A DNA stretch of 64,000 nt from positions 16,284,961 to 16,348,960 of the forward strand of contig NC_135071.1 of NCBI RefSeq assembly GCF_051401765.1, written 5' to 3'. Positions 23,940 through 35,750 of the stretch are shown here, piece after piece. Numbering within the stretch: position 1 is the first letter of the stretch; each line of letters starts with the position of its first letter. The stretch is from Calliopsis andreniformis (Eukaryota > Arthropoda > Insecta > Hymenoptera > Andrenidae). The position numbers and the translations under genes are program-made. The notes beneath the pieces are model-generated. The model saw nothing but the letters and a program-made list of their open reading frames with translations, did no database searches and was not told where the DNA came from.

Positions 23940-26900
23940 CTGCAAGACAGGTCTAGACTCAGTGCTCTGACAAAGGAGCGATCGACTGGGTCAGTGGACT
24001 AGCGGCTTGACAATACCTCCTCATTTGTCGAGAAAGTCTAACCATTGAGGTCTTACGTTGAGTCATTAAGGTCACTGAGAATTAGACGTAAAAGAAATTC
24101 TACCTTCTACGAAGGTGTTTACTCTAGGGAATTTTACTTTTGTTTGCTTTAGGAAATGACCCAGTTGATAAGGTGAGAGTACTGACCTGCTTCTTCTTTC
24201 CACGATTGCTCAAAGTGTTCCCAGGAGGCGGTGGCTCGATCTGACAGCTGAGTTTGTACGCTTCTCGATCGTCCAGGACTATTACAGAATGGAACCAGCG
24301 GTCGAACACGGGATCTGTGCTGATGTTGTACGCGTTTGCTGCACTTTGGAGTAGTCGTATCCTAGCGAGCACCTCGAACTCCTTCCGTCTCTTGTCGAAG
24401 TTGATGAGACCATCGGATATCGTGTCTGGTATCGCGGTGTCTATCATCGTGAGGTCAGTCAGAAAGGTCCCCAGATACGGTATTGTTCCGTAGCTGATGT
24501 TCTAAGCATAAAAGAACAATATTCCATTAGAATATAGAATAATTTGAGTAAGTACAGAATTTTTATTGTACCAGGATTTCTCAACATTTTTGGTTTGTGA
24601 CTTCCTTCACGTAGCCCCAAAAATTCAGTATTATGAGTTCTATATGGCTATACGGTCTTCATTGAAAAATCCTACTTTACTCAGTAATTCCTTAATACAC
24701 CAATTTTACTTACGCCAGCATGAGTGTTCTGCTTCTGAAACAGTTTCTGCAAATGCCTGTCGCTCCTACCGGCAGTGTCAGCGAATTTGGCAGTGCCCTC
24801 TTTGATCAGAAGCTCCCTCTGCGTCCAAGCATTGTTCTCTTCCGAGAAGATCCTTTCTAGCTCCCTAAACAGCTCGTGTTTCTCTCTAGGCATACACTGC
24901 CAACATTTCTCTAGCCTATACACAGGATTACTTTGAAGACCAGACACGATAGCCTTCAGACTACTGAAATTCTTCAGCACGCGAAGTTCTTGAGCAACGT
25001 CGATCCACGTCTCTAAAACCCTAGCCCTCTCCTGGGGCTTTATCGTGGGATCCATCAGTATCGTCGAGATGACTCGAAGCGACACAGCGTTGAACTGGTT
25101 CACCGTAGCCAAAACAGTTGCTGCGTCGTGGCTCCTCGAGCGATCCCTCCTTGACCAGACAGCACCTAGACACTGATGAGCTACCAGCTCCTTGAACACC
25201 TCCGCGTCCATGCGGGTTAGCTGCTCTGCGAAGTGACGGTGTGGAACGTCGGGAAAGTTGTAGGTCGTCCAGTGATCCACGATGGGATCTGGGGAACCAC
25301 AGGGCAGTCGGCCATTGTCGTACACTAGGCAGGAATCTGCGAAGAAAGGAACAGACTGGATTAGTGAAAGGGGTATGTGTACGTTCTCTGAATAACTGTT
25401 GCTGAGTCAGACACATGAGGCGAGTCATGTTTTATCTGGAGGGATACACCAAATTGCGATAGGCGGACGGTAAACATCCGCCTGTGTGCTTTGGCGAAAT
25501 AGTAATGGCGCAGGATGATGTCGAAAATCATTAGACTGCGTTAGCAGATGTTCTAAAGAGGATGTTAGTGAATTGAGTCTCCGTTTCCAAGTTATACATT
25601 ATTAAAAATGCACCTAAACTGCACGTAAAATGTGTCTGACTTGAGATCTCATTTTACTGCCAGCGTATATTAGCCAAAGCAGCTGAAGCGAAGTCAGTAG
25701 AATAAGCCCGTCAAATATGTTTAAGTCAGACACGTTTCACTCACGCTTTAGGCACTTTTCCAAGTAATAACTCGAAGACGAAACCTCAAACACAATTCTT
25801 CATCTTCATCTTCCTCTGACATCTACTTGTATCATTTTTAAAATAGCTCTAAAACATCATACTACCGTTTTCTATGTACTTTTACATAATCCCAAAAAAG
25901 AGTCATAACCAGTCTTATCATCGTTCATAAATCACAGGAAACGCTAAAGAAAATGAGAAACCCATGATTCCATAGAGCAGCGTATTTCCAAATAAATCTC
26001 AGCAATGAAATTACCTATCTGATCCTCGCGCTGGAACTTGTGCAATCGATGCCTTGCCTTGAGCTCGAGCTCCGAGCCAGGAAGTCGTCGGTGCGTGAAG
26101 TCAAGGAGCCTAGCGAGTAGAGGATGATTCGGCGGCGACTTCCAGTCACCAGGATACGCGTCCAGCCAAACTCGAAGAGCCTGCACGAGGGTCTTCCTAT
26201 GTTGTTCACCTGTCAGGGCGGCGGAGCCTTCGTCCAGAGCGTCGTACCTCGCCAATAATAGCTCGAGAACTTCGCGTGGCGTCGTGAACGCACGATACGT
26301 CGCCAGGAAGACGTTGATGTACGTCGACTCGAGCTCCCCGTCGTCGTTTGCCAGACTCTCGACCAGACGCTGCACGGTGCCAGCTTTTAGGAAACGCACT
26401 CTCACTGTCTCCCATTCCAAGTGCGAGATCTCGTCGTCTGAATCCTGGGAACGAGCAAGTTGCAGGGGCAAGTATTAGTAAGGAAGTGTACGAGTTTTTA
26501 GGGACAGGTGGAAAGAGATCAAATTTTTTATTTGTGGGTACCAAGAGGCAGAGAGAAGGTAAGCTTCTTGAAACTAAAAGGATTCTGTCAGTCAGATGAC
26601 TAAACTCGATGGGTTATCTTTTTCTAAAATTGAAGTATGTATAATGCTTCGCTGATAGAAAGATCCTTGGAAGCAATGCAGAGTGGAGCACAGTACTTTT
26701 TCATGTGTATCTAAATGAGAGCCATCAGTTTGTAGAAAATGATGGGTTACTTTTACCTCACCGACAAGCTTTTCATCTACTGTACAGAGCTGATAAAGTT
26801 CAATTTGGAAACATATGGATCTATACGACTACAGTAGCCAGGACCATTTTATTGACCAGAGTGGTCATAACTATTAATTAAATCGACGTATCCCCTACAT

Positions 26901-29900
26901 ACAAAAAAATACTACCCTGTCAACATTTATCTCGGGTGCAACTTCACCAGCTCTGGACACTACAATGTGTACCCACAGGTTTAAAAAGAAAAACGAATAG
27001 AAAACTATTCTTACCGATGCAGAGAGGCTCCTGGTGGGCCTGTGGTACCGAACCTTCTTCAGGTACACCGTGTATATGACGCCGTCGCCCCGTTCCTCGC
27101 CCCATAAGCGCCACGTGGGCTGCAAAGTGAAAGCAAACGGCGAGGTTACACGTCGGTCAAGACACAGGCCTCATCCTGGCGGGATCTGGTAGACGGCCAA
27201 GACAAGGGGCAAATCGAGAGCCAGCGCGCCAGGGGATGATTTACGTCGCTAATTTCACGGGCTACCCCCTGTCACGAGCAACCGTCTCACCGCGGCGTCT
27301 GATGGAGAGACGAGCTAATCAATGAACGTCCGTGCACTCGGCAGATTTATTGAAATAATTGACTTCCAGCTAGAGATTGACCTCGCTCGTCCATTTCACG
27401 GCTCGAATCGCGATTAGCAGGATGGAGGCGCTTTATCTTCGTTGTACGACCTCCTCAATATGCTTCCGAGCAATCGTTCGAATGATTCCCTTTGAACGTT
27501 TCGCATTTTTCCTCGGGCCTGTGATCGAACGAGGAGTTGAATATTTCAATCAGAGGATGGAGGGCAGATCCGTTAGAGGCTAGTGGAATGGTTGATGAGG
27601 ATCGGGAAGATGGTTCGAGGGTGATAATTCTTGATAAAGAAACCTACGCCTTGGCCCTTTGAGATTTCAGGCTTCAATTTCCATGTAGAACGCTTTGGGG
27701 CCTCATGAATCTGATTAACATCTAAATGATGCTTCTTTGTCGACTAATAATGTTAGAAGCTGGAGGTACACGAACTTTGTAATTAGATTGTGAACGTGTA
27801 TGCAAATTATTGGTCTCTGAAACGTGGTGAAAAAAATCTTAAAGTGAAGCATATTAAGGGAACAATAGCTGATCGCTTAAATTATGACAAAAAATATCAC
27901 AAAAGATCTGCGACATTTAATGCAAAACACTCAGCATTCTCCCTTTAGTACAACTTCCTGTTCGAGTGTGTTAGGGAGGATAAACTCGTCCTGCAGCCGA
28001 TCCTCCAATTATTTCGAGCAGTGAATTTACAATTCCAGAACGCGCGACATTACGAGCACGCTGGAACGCGGGGCCCTTGCTTTTCCTCCGCTTTAATGCC
28101 AATGCAAGTCGGGAAACAAGGCGGAATCCTCGTTTCCTCGTCCGCGCAGAAACGGAACCCCGACGAAAACGGACAAAAGAAGAGGAACAAAAGCGACTGC
28201 GAGCTTTTAGTCCTCTCCCCCATGAACACGCGAATAGATTTCACGACAAATAAACAACCCATGCTGTGTCTGCAAAGCTTACTTCCGGGACACCCGTAAT
28301 ATCAACCGTGGAACGAGCAGACTGTTGGTGGAACACCAGAGATCCTTATCAATGGTATTTCCTTCGCGATATCTGAACCATGGATCGCTTGACGCTAGAT
28401 TATACCCAGAAAGTATAATTTGCATTTAATAATATTGAATTTACATGTTTGAATATATCACATTTTTGAATAGTATTAATTCATGTAATTAAATATTTCA
28501 TATTTAAGTATCACTAGAATTCATATTTTACTAAAATAATTTACTTTTTAATTACTAGTTTGGGTACTGTATATGATACAAAGTTTCTGTTAATAAGATT
28601 GCATTTTTTCGCGAGAATTTTTTCGATTTTCTTCCATGTCAATTATGATCTCAAAAATTACACAAAGGGAAGGAACAGAGGGACCCTCAAAGGAACAGGG
28701 CCTGCTAAAAATAGTACATATTCTCGAGGCGCAGACACCGCGAGATTCGATGCTTTATTTTCGACGCTACAAATGTCGGCAAAGCTGTCTGGTGTAGAGG
28801 TACGATGAATTGTTTGGAAAAGAAAGGAAAAGAGCAAACTTATGCTTCGAGTAATATCGAAAGCTTATGAGATCGACTGAATCGAGTTATTAATGTACAA
28901 AGCTTCCTCTTCTAAAATGTAACATTTACTAACTGCGCCGACAGCGTTACACACAATGCAGGACTGTTCGATCGATACGACTGCAACAGGAAGACGCTTG
29001 AATATGGGGACTGGAAACGATGAAAAAGAGAATTGGAGTGAAATGATTATGAGCGACTGTCTTGGGGAGAATTCTGATTTTCCTTTTTTGAATTCGGATA
29101 GGAGAATGTTTGGTAAGATTAAAATCACTGAAGAAGAAAATTCAGAAAAGGGACTCCCAAGAAGTAATCAAGACCAGTCGACTTTTATTCTAATCTTCTG
29201 TTGATTATACAGCCCCCAGTTATTCACAACTTTAAACAAGATTTCCAACACACCTCTCTTAATACAAAGCACCTAATTACAAATTCCAATTAGCCACAAA
29301 ATACCCTAGAAAGTTCCTAAAAGTCTCCACCAAACAGAAGCATTTACAGGCAACTAGAAAAGAAAAAATCAATGGCCTTCATTTATCGAAGAGCAGATAC
29401 GAAACATAACGAATGTCAAGATTACCCTTAAGCCTATCTCTCTGTGCTCCTAAGCAGCTTAGCTCTAATCCTCTCTTTTGTTCTCAGCAAATGCTCGTTA
29501 AGAGATCATCCATCCTTTCGGTGCCCCCTCTGAACAACAAAAACATCGAAAAGGTTTTATATACCAGGATGCAGAAAATTGCAAGCAAAACTGCGTTCAA
29601 TTCTGCCCTTGATCCTTGCAAAACACTGGAACTGCTTTTCCGAGGAAAATCAGGCACGTTCGTCGACGATGACGAGCACTGTTACGGAGTCTAGACGCAG
29701 GCGAAGTCGCTGGAAAAAGGCTAACCTACACTCCGGAACGAGTCGGCAATTAGAGGCTTATGAGCAGAAGCCGAGCGTGACTCGAGGTCCTCGTACCCCA
29801 TCGTCCTTCGAGACGGATCCTTGGAACGCGTAAACACTGTGCATTGTTCACGGAGAACTACATACTAGATGGAATAGAAGCACGATCGAATGCAAAATTT

Positions 29901-32900
29901 TTGTGATAGTAGTGAGATAATAGCGCGACAGTGTTGTAATAGTAGTGAAATACTGTTGGATCAATGTGGAGTCAGTATAGAGTTTGAGTCTGTGTTGAGT
30001 GTCCATATTGAGTGTATGTTGAGTCTGTGTAGGGTTAGTCTTGAATTAGTGTTGGGTCAGGTTTGAGTTTATGTTGAGTCTGGATTAAATGTGTGTAGAG
30101 TTCATGTTGAGTGTGTGTTGAGTCTACATTACGACTTGACTTAGTGTTGGGTTAGTATTAAGTTTGGATTGAGTCTGTTCTGAGTTCATGTCGAGTGTGT
30201 GTTGAGTCTGTATGTTAAAAAAGATTGAATTTTTAATTTGTTTTGCAAAATTGACTCAATCAGAACTCTTCAAAAAGGGTATTCTCTATTTAAGTAGACT
30301 CGACCTTGTCCCTCGGACCAAGTAAACTTTAGTAAACCATCAATGCTAAGAAGGCACCGAAACCGACGTGTGTACAAACTAGAATCGCCTCTATCGCTCC
30401 ACGTCGGCCTATAAAAAGCTTAACATCGGATTACCTGTGGAGACTCGTGCGATCGATACACATGGAAATACATCCGACCATCAATCCGTCTGCTCCCCTC
30501 CCAGCCCCGTAAAATTGTCGACGTAAAGTCGCGATTCGAGATACCCGTGGAATATTCCAGCTAGACAGACTGCCATCGATTTCTCGAACAAAGTTCCTGG
30601 AATGGCAATCGCGACTTTCATCGATCCTAAAATTCCCTGGGAGGTAGAATTGCTTCTCTGTCGAAAGATATAGAATATTTCCTTGAGAATCGATTCCTTC
30701 TCTTCTAGTTTCAGCACAGAATTCTCCTCGAGAGTTCCGATTCGCTTTGCAAGCTTAGGTTTGCTTCGCGAATATAAGTTCACCTGCCATCAGAGCCTGA
30801 ATTCATTAAAAGAGCAACGACACCCTGTTGATAATGGCTATTCACCTATGATAACAGCAAAATTGGTCACTGGAAGATATACCAGACTTTGTCCACAGCT
30901 TTTTTTCGTGTTCTAAACAATTTAACAGCAACAGTAGATAACACAGCTAGGCGTGACTCAATTGATAACGTTAAAATACCTCAATGATACCTAGACCAAG
31001 GCTGCCACCACGACTCTAACACTATCTGGTCCACCTCGACACAGTTCAGGCTTCTTTCGAAGGGAGATTATGCTAACTCACTGCATTTTCTTCGACTTTA
31101 AGAATACGTAGTATGAAACTCCTGCAAATTTCCTACACAGCAGTGACGTTCAGCAACTGTATTTCCCAATTACGACCAAGCCTATAATCGCAAGTGAAGT
31201 ACTGATTAAACAAGATAAACGACCCACAATCAGACATCTTCAAAGAGTCCTATAAAGTCAAATACTGCAGTGGAATAAACAAGGCAAGGCAAAGGATGAA
31301 GGTAGCCTGCAGATAACAGTTCTTTCGTTAAAGTTTCGCAACGACCCCGAGCAACAATTTTCCGAAGGCTGTTAGATAAATCCGCGCGGTGATCTAATCC
31401 CACTTTCCGAGAGGCGCGCCTGAGGTTCGCATTAACGTCACGGAAGAACTAGCGGGCTCTGCGTTCCTGGCGTTTCTGATACACTAGTGGATACTTTATT
31501 TTCGACCAGCGAAACGCTCAAGCAACTGTGGTATCTCAGTATACAATACTAAATTAGATATTCGAGAAAGAGAAATAATCTACGAAAAACGTCTAATGGC
31601 AAACATATAATCCAAGATTCTTTACTCAAATCATTGTCGTCTAATTGACTCACAATCGCTATCACGTCACCTGACTCAAACAAGATCGAATCAAAGCGCG
31701 GGAGCAAAGTCGTCTGACACCTTCTCCAGCGGTACATGAGTCATCGACAACTCCCTAGCTGTTGCCTCGTTTAATTGCTTATCTGGAATCGTACTTTCCG
31801 TACCGACTTACGGAACCGTGTAATTATGCACTGGCTGACCGGAAGCTGCCGTCTAATGGGATTCCCTCGAGAGGCGAGGAAATTTCTTTGTTCGCATCAC
31901 TGGGACACGCTACACCATTCACGTGTTTACAAAACAGAGAACGCTTACTTTGCAGTTTGTGAGCTGTGGAGCTCCTGCTGGGATTTAAAATTATTTAAAT
32001 TGCTTGAATCACTGCAGAACAGTTATAATTAAGGATGCGCTTTAATAATGACTGATCGATTTAATTATTTTTGCTCTGTGGGGGAAATGCTGAGGGGGTT
32101 GTTATAGCAAGATATAAATATTATAGATTAATATTTGGTGCGATATTTGTGGGGATAAATTTATTGATTTTATGGATTTTATGTTCTAATTGTTCCAATA
32201 ATTAGTCTTCACTCACTGGAGAACAGTTATTCAGTATATAAAGACTATTCAAAAATTCAGGGTGCGTACTTGATGCACTTATCGAGCCAACAGCGAAGAG
32301 AAAAGGTTTTCCTCCATCATAGCAAGTGTCCAGCCACTCTATTATCTATTTGAATGCCTTGACTACATAAAGGTGGCGCGTCCTTCGGATTCGATGGATA
32401 AAGAAGAGAATCGTTGACCTTGACTTGAAACTCTGAAGGGTTTCGGTAGCGTTAACACGTTTGACGTATTGTGGACGAGGTGTCTTCGAGTGAGGCTATG
32501 CGCGAGTGGCTTTCATGCCTGACATCAACAAAGGTCTGCTTTATCACGGTTCGTTCTTTGAACTTCCGGTGTCTCCTGGTACCCACGCGACCTTCTCTTG
32601 CTCGTCACGCTACACACATCGGCTTTCTTCCCTCTTTCCCTTTGATTCGATAATTGTGGCTATTTGTAGCTTACATGGGGACTCCCATGAATTCTCAGCT
32701 GAGTCATTTGGAATTTAAAAGAAGTTTAAGTAGAATTTTTAATGGGTCCTATACTCTGTGAATATTCAATTTACCGAATGTTTTGAATTAAAAAATTTTC
32801 AAGCATTCATATAGATATTAAAGCTTTCAAAATATTAAATACTTCAAGTTTCAATTGGTTCTCAAGAATTGCTCGACGATTTTTCAATGAATTAAAAATA

Positions 32901-35168
32901 AATGAATTTAATTATAAGATGTGTAAGGTGAAAGCTAATTGTAATTACAAGAAACGACAAATGTAATTCCGATATGCCATATAAAACTGATTCTCCAGTC
33001 ATGTATGTATGCTTAATTAACGAGCAATTATGTTCCGTTCAGCGGCAACTGGGCCAATGTGACCGTATTTCATTTTCTATTTACAAGCTGTTCCCGGGTC
33101 ATTAATGACAACGATACAGTTCCGATGACACTCTGACCCTGATTGCCCGATTAAACGGCATCCCCGCGTACGTGCTTCGTTTGACGATCACTGAGTAAAC
33201 TGTCAGGAAAAATGAATTACTCGCAAACTCGAAGTTCCGAGATAGACAGTATTAGCTCACCTGTTTAACATACTTAACAATTCTACTTTTTCATATGAAT
33301 AGGTGTGCTTGAACAACTTGCAATTTCAAAAAACTGTATATTCACTCGCGTTCCGCGAGAGAAAACACTTTGCACAAGAACGAAAACAAATTGCGGTTAA
33401 CGTCCTACAGAAAAAACAGGAGTAATGTACCGTTGATATCGCGAAGAGAAATGTCCGATAACAAGGGGCATCAGAGAGTGTTAAAATAGTGGAAAAAATG
33501 ATTCCTTACAGTAGAGATATATAAAAAATAATTCTTATTTTTCAGTGAAATTAATTGTTCAACATCTGAATCTGAAAATATAAATTCTTCCAGGCAAACT
33601 AAATCAAAAAGTCCTGTACCAGTTCGCGATCTGAAGCCCGATTTCAAAGTTACAAGACGTTCAAGTTTTGGAGGGCCATCGACTTCCGGCACGTGCTCGG
33701 CTGGCTTTGATTCGAACCGCGCGCGCCGGAAGTCGATGGCCCTCGAAACTCCAAATCCTCGTATCTGGAAAACTAAGCTTTGATCTGCAAAACGATAAGA
33801 AACTTTTCAATTTTAGTCAAATATTTACATAATTCTTCATTGAAATACTTGCTAACAAAAAACTGAATTACTTAGAAACCTCGTAATTGAATAAAACAAT
33901 GTATTTCGTCGTCGAGGAAACTAGAGGAAACGTTCAGGGGGATTTCCCTCGTCTAACAAAAAATCCAATTCGAACAGAAAAGTAAGTTTTATCTGTTTTC
34001 CTGTATTTTATTGCGGCACAAATATCGACACGATAATTTCAAGCCTGGACATCAGTGACAACGATACTCGATAATTCTCGTTCACATGCACAGAGAAAGC
34101 GTGCTACGATCACAGCGACCATTCACGCCATGCACACTACCGGAGCGTGACACACTTAGGATCTACTAGAAAAAGGCTGAACAAATTCCCGCGTGCGAAA
34201 GCGATTTGCCTGACGGACTGATAGCTTATCTGAGTGTCACGTAATCTCGTTGCATCGACACCACGGTTCGTCGATGTGTACCGTCATCGAGGGATTGCGA
34301 GAAAGAATGAATCTCTGTTACCAAAAACATGGACGCTTTGTTGCTTATCGTGCGCGATAAATCATGACACGATACAGAAACACTGTCTAATTTAGTAAAC
34401 ATCGATATACTATCTGAAACTCTTCAAAATCGAATTTTTCTTCATCTCCTCGTCCCCAGACTCAAGTTCCATTAACTCCCAACAAAGTTAATGCGCATTC
34501 TCGGTGACTAATTTGGTATCCCTGGTCCACGCAATTAAGACTGCGGCGAACGTTACTTAAACGACTTTAACAAGGTCCAACGATCAGCTTCCTCTACTTA
34601 AAAACAGTGTCACTAATACCTCAGACCTTCTGCACCTCGAAGGCAGAGGTCGAGAGAGAACGCATGCACCGCGGAGCGAACATAAAAAGAGTATAAACGA
34701 CTCTAAACATTGAAACACTCGGTACACAAGTCTCATGCAGATCAGCATTATCCTTCTACACAAAAGAGAGGGCAAGACTGTGCCGCAGCCAGTCGAGCAG
34801 CGGGGCAACGCGAGAACAAGTAACCAGCAGGCAGCAACACAAAGAGAACACTATTTTGGCAACGAAAATTAAACGAAAAAGAAGAAAATGCATAGAAAGG
34901 GATGAAAAGAAAAACAGAACCGTGCGAGGATGAGAAAAGAAGAGACAACGACGTCGAGGAAACAAAACGGACGATGATGAATCTCTTGGGAGAGTCTGTT
35001 TACCTGCTGCACGTACCACTGCGTGGAATTCTGGTTCTTCCTGTGGCCGCTGGGCTTGCAGGGGGCGCAGAGAAGCAGGGGCGCCAGTTTGTTAACCCCC
35101 TTGACGCTGGCCGAGGCCGGGGGCGACGTTGGGCTCAGCCCGTCATCCCCCAACACGGGCCACAGCAT
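23295..35168 (-). CDS. Rgl: Ral guanine nucleotide exchange factor (RalGDS/RGL family), whole gene model of 6 coding exons
   Basis: Coding exons read on the minus strand: 35168-35004, 27119-27015, 26444-26015, 25336-24714, 24501-24187, 23939-23295 (stop). Every junction has GT/AG ends and matching phase, giving 760 residues, close to the usual RGL length. Visible domains: REM/RasGEF_N about residues 105-225 (VRFLKAGTVQRLVESL at its start), CDC25-type RasGEF about 267-533 with the signature helical stretch SSLKAIVSGLQSNPVYRLEK at 358-377 and PYLGTFLTDL near 449, then a Ser/Gly-rich linker and a Ras-association domain about 650-739. Family knowledge: such proteins bind GTP-loaded Ras or Rap through the RA domain and load RalA with GTP at the plasma membrane. 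Sure of the family; less sure of the start, because the first exon stays open upstream of 35168 and no strong acceptor is visible there. Alternative first exons in the 7.9 kb intron or further upstream are possible. Confidence 0.92.
24187..24501 (-). CDS. Rgl: Rgl coding exon 5 (end of the RasGEF domain)
   Basis: 315 bases (105 codons), phase 0 at both ends; acceptor TATGCTTAG, donor CAG|GTCAGT. It begins NISYGTIPYLGTFLTDL, the strongly conserved segment after the catalytic hairpin, then runs through INFDKRRKEFEVLARIRLLQ and ends in a Pro-rich and basic tail (EPPPPGN...GKKKQ). Confidence 0.93.
24714..25336 (-). CDS. Rgl: Rgl coding exon 4 (most of the CDC25 RasGEF domain)
   Basis: 623 bases; acceptor CTTCGCAG, donor GGC|GTAAGT. 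It encodes residues 235-441 after a split Asp codon. Visible family hallmarks: HFAEQLTRMD at the domain start, TVNQFNAVSLRVISTIL, and the SSLKAIVSGLQSNPVYRLEK stretch that in Ras GEF structures packs beside the helical hairpin displacing switch I. No key segment looks missing, so catalytic competence is expected (inference). Confidence 0.95.
25573..25791. mobile_element. Foldback/MITE-like element inside an Rgl intron
   Basis: The arms are about 70 bases. The left reads GAGTCTCCGTTTCCAAGTTA, later AAAATGTGTCTGACTT; the right is the inverted near-copy AAGTCAGACACGTTTCACTC through TTTCCAAGTAATAACTCGAA. It fills about a third of the 678-base intron between the REM and catalytic exons and is related to the array at 4425-4775. 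Confidence 0.75.
26015..26444 (-). CDS. Rgl: Rgl coding exon 3 (REM / RasGEF_N domain)
   Basis: Acceptor CGTTCCCAG, then a reading frame starting DSDDEISHLEWETVRVRFLK and covering the whole REM domain (residues about 105-225), which stabilises the catalytic domain in Ras-family GEFs. The exon ends ...REDQI plus one base at donor G|GTAATT; the split codon is completed as Asp by the next exon. It has 143 codons plus one base. ORF extension past the donor is intron read-through. Confidence 0.92.
27015..27119 (-). CDS. Rgl: Rgl coding exon 2
   Basis: This 105-base exon encodes 35 residues starting PTWRLWGEERGDGVIYTVYL, the conserved lead-in (GVIYxVxLKKVxxH) that precedes the REM domain in RGL proteins. 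The acceptor is TTTGCAG and the donor TCG|GTAAGA; both junctions are phase 0. Confidence 0.88.
29940..30220. repeat. Degenerate G/T-rich 12-mer minisatellite in Rgl intron 1
   Basis: Repeated GTTGAGTCTGTG / GTTGAGTGTGTG / GTTGGGTCAG variants, roughly twenty copies. Strand-asymmetric: G and T dominate on the plus strand. Confidence 0.75.
33600..33814. mobile_element. Foldback element with a GC-rich loop, in Rgl intron 1
   Basis: A perfect 20-base inverted pair (GAGGGCCATCGACTTCCGGC at 33671 and its complement at 33725) sits in arms of about 95 bases that remain clearly similar outward. The 34-base loop is CpG-rich (contains TTCGAACCGCGCGC). TTCGAACC resembles a tRNA T-loop complement, but no cloverleaf can be drawn around it. 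No coding capacity. Confidence 0.75.
35004..35168 (-). CDS. Rgl: Rgl coding exon 1 (N-terminal 55 residues; start provisional)
   Basis: The exon ends at a CAG|GTAAAC donor (GT at 35003-35002), and its last codons (QWYVQQ) join in phase 0 to PTWRLWGEERG of the next exon. The ATG at 35168 is the only in-frame Met in this open stretch, which stays open beyond 35369. Weak AG candidates lie just upstream, but none has a good pyrimidine tract, so this may be a first exon with 5' UTR. The 55 residues are Ser/Pro-rich and show no named domain, as is usual for the N-terminus of this family. Confidence 0.6.
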
Positions 35169-35504
35169 CCACGTCTGAATGTCCGCGGAACTTCCCCTTC
35201 GGCCGTCACTTCGATTCTGCCTGTGCAAGTTCTCTGGTGATTGGTCTGCCCTTCCGTACGTCTTTGCGAGTTTAACGACTAAACGGAGACTTGCTGCTTG
35301 CGAAGGGGGTCTACTCGAGTGTAACTTATGTCCTTTGATGATGCTTTGCAGGTTTTTGGAACTTGGCAAGGGGAATGTGGTAATATACCATTTGGGGAGA
35401 ACCTGAGTACAGAGTAGCTTACGAGATGGGAAGAATTGGAGGTATTGTATGAGAAAAAGGTTTTTGGAGAATTTGAAGGGTTGAATGCTTTAATACTGGA
35501 TAAT

Positions 35505-35750
35505 CTAAGATTTTGAATGTGTGAATATTTGAGTAATCTATAGATTTGAATATTTGAATACTGCATGATTTGAAAATTTAAATATTTCAATAGTGCATAA
35601 TTTGAAAATTTTAATATTTGAATGTTTGAATGTTTGAATTTTTTAATTTTTGAATTTTTGAATATTTGAAAATTTCAATATTTGAATATCTAAATATCTA
35701 AATATTTGAAGATTTCTAAATTGAAGACTTTGAATGTTTGAAGATCTGAA
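35505..35750. repeat. Degenerate 9-mer array (TTTGAATAT type)
   Basis: The complement of the TTCAAATAT unit, read here as TTTGAATAT and TTTGAAAAT, in an irregular row about 340 bases upstream of the Rgl start exon. Confidence 0.65.

Larger units (their letters stand above)
27120..35003 (-). other. Large Rgl intron 1 (7.9 kb) with repeats
   Basis: Bounded by a GTAAAC donor at 35003 and a TTTGCAG acceptor at 27121-27120. I see no conserved exon inside, though alternative first exons cannot be excluded. It contains a degenerate G/T-rich 12-mer array (29940-30220), AT-rich stretches (28410-28560, 32750-32900) and a strong 215-base foldback (33600-33814). Confidence 0.8.

Noticed and set aside
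33690..33725. Possible tRNA T-loop (TTCGAACC)
   Set aside because: No acceptor stem, D-arm or anticodon arm can be drawn; the word lies in the loop of a foldback element.
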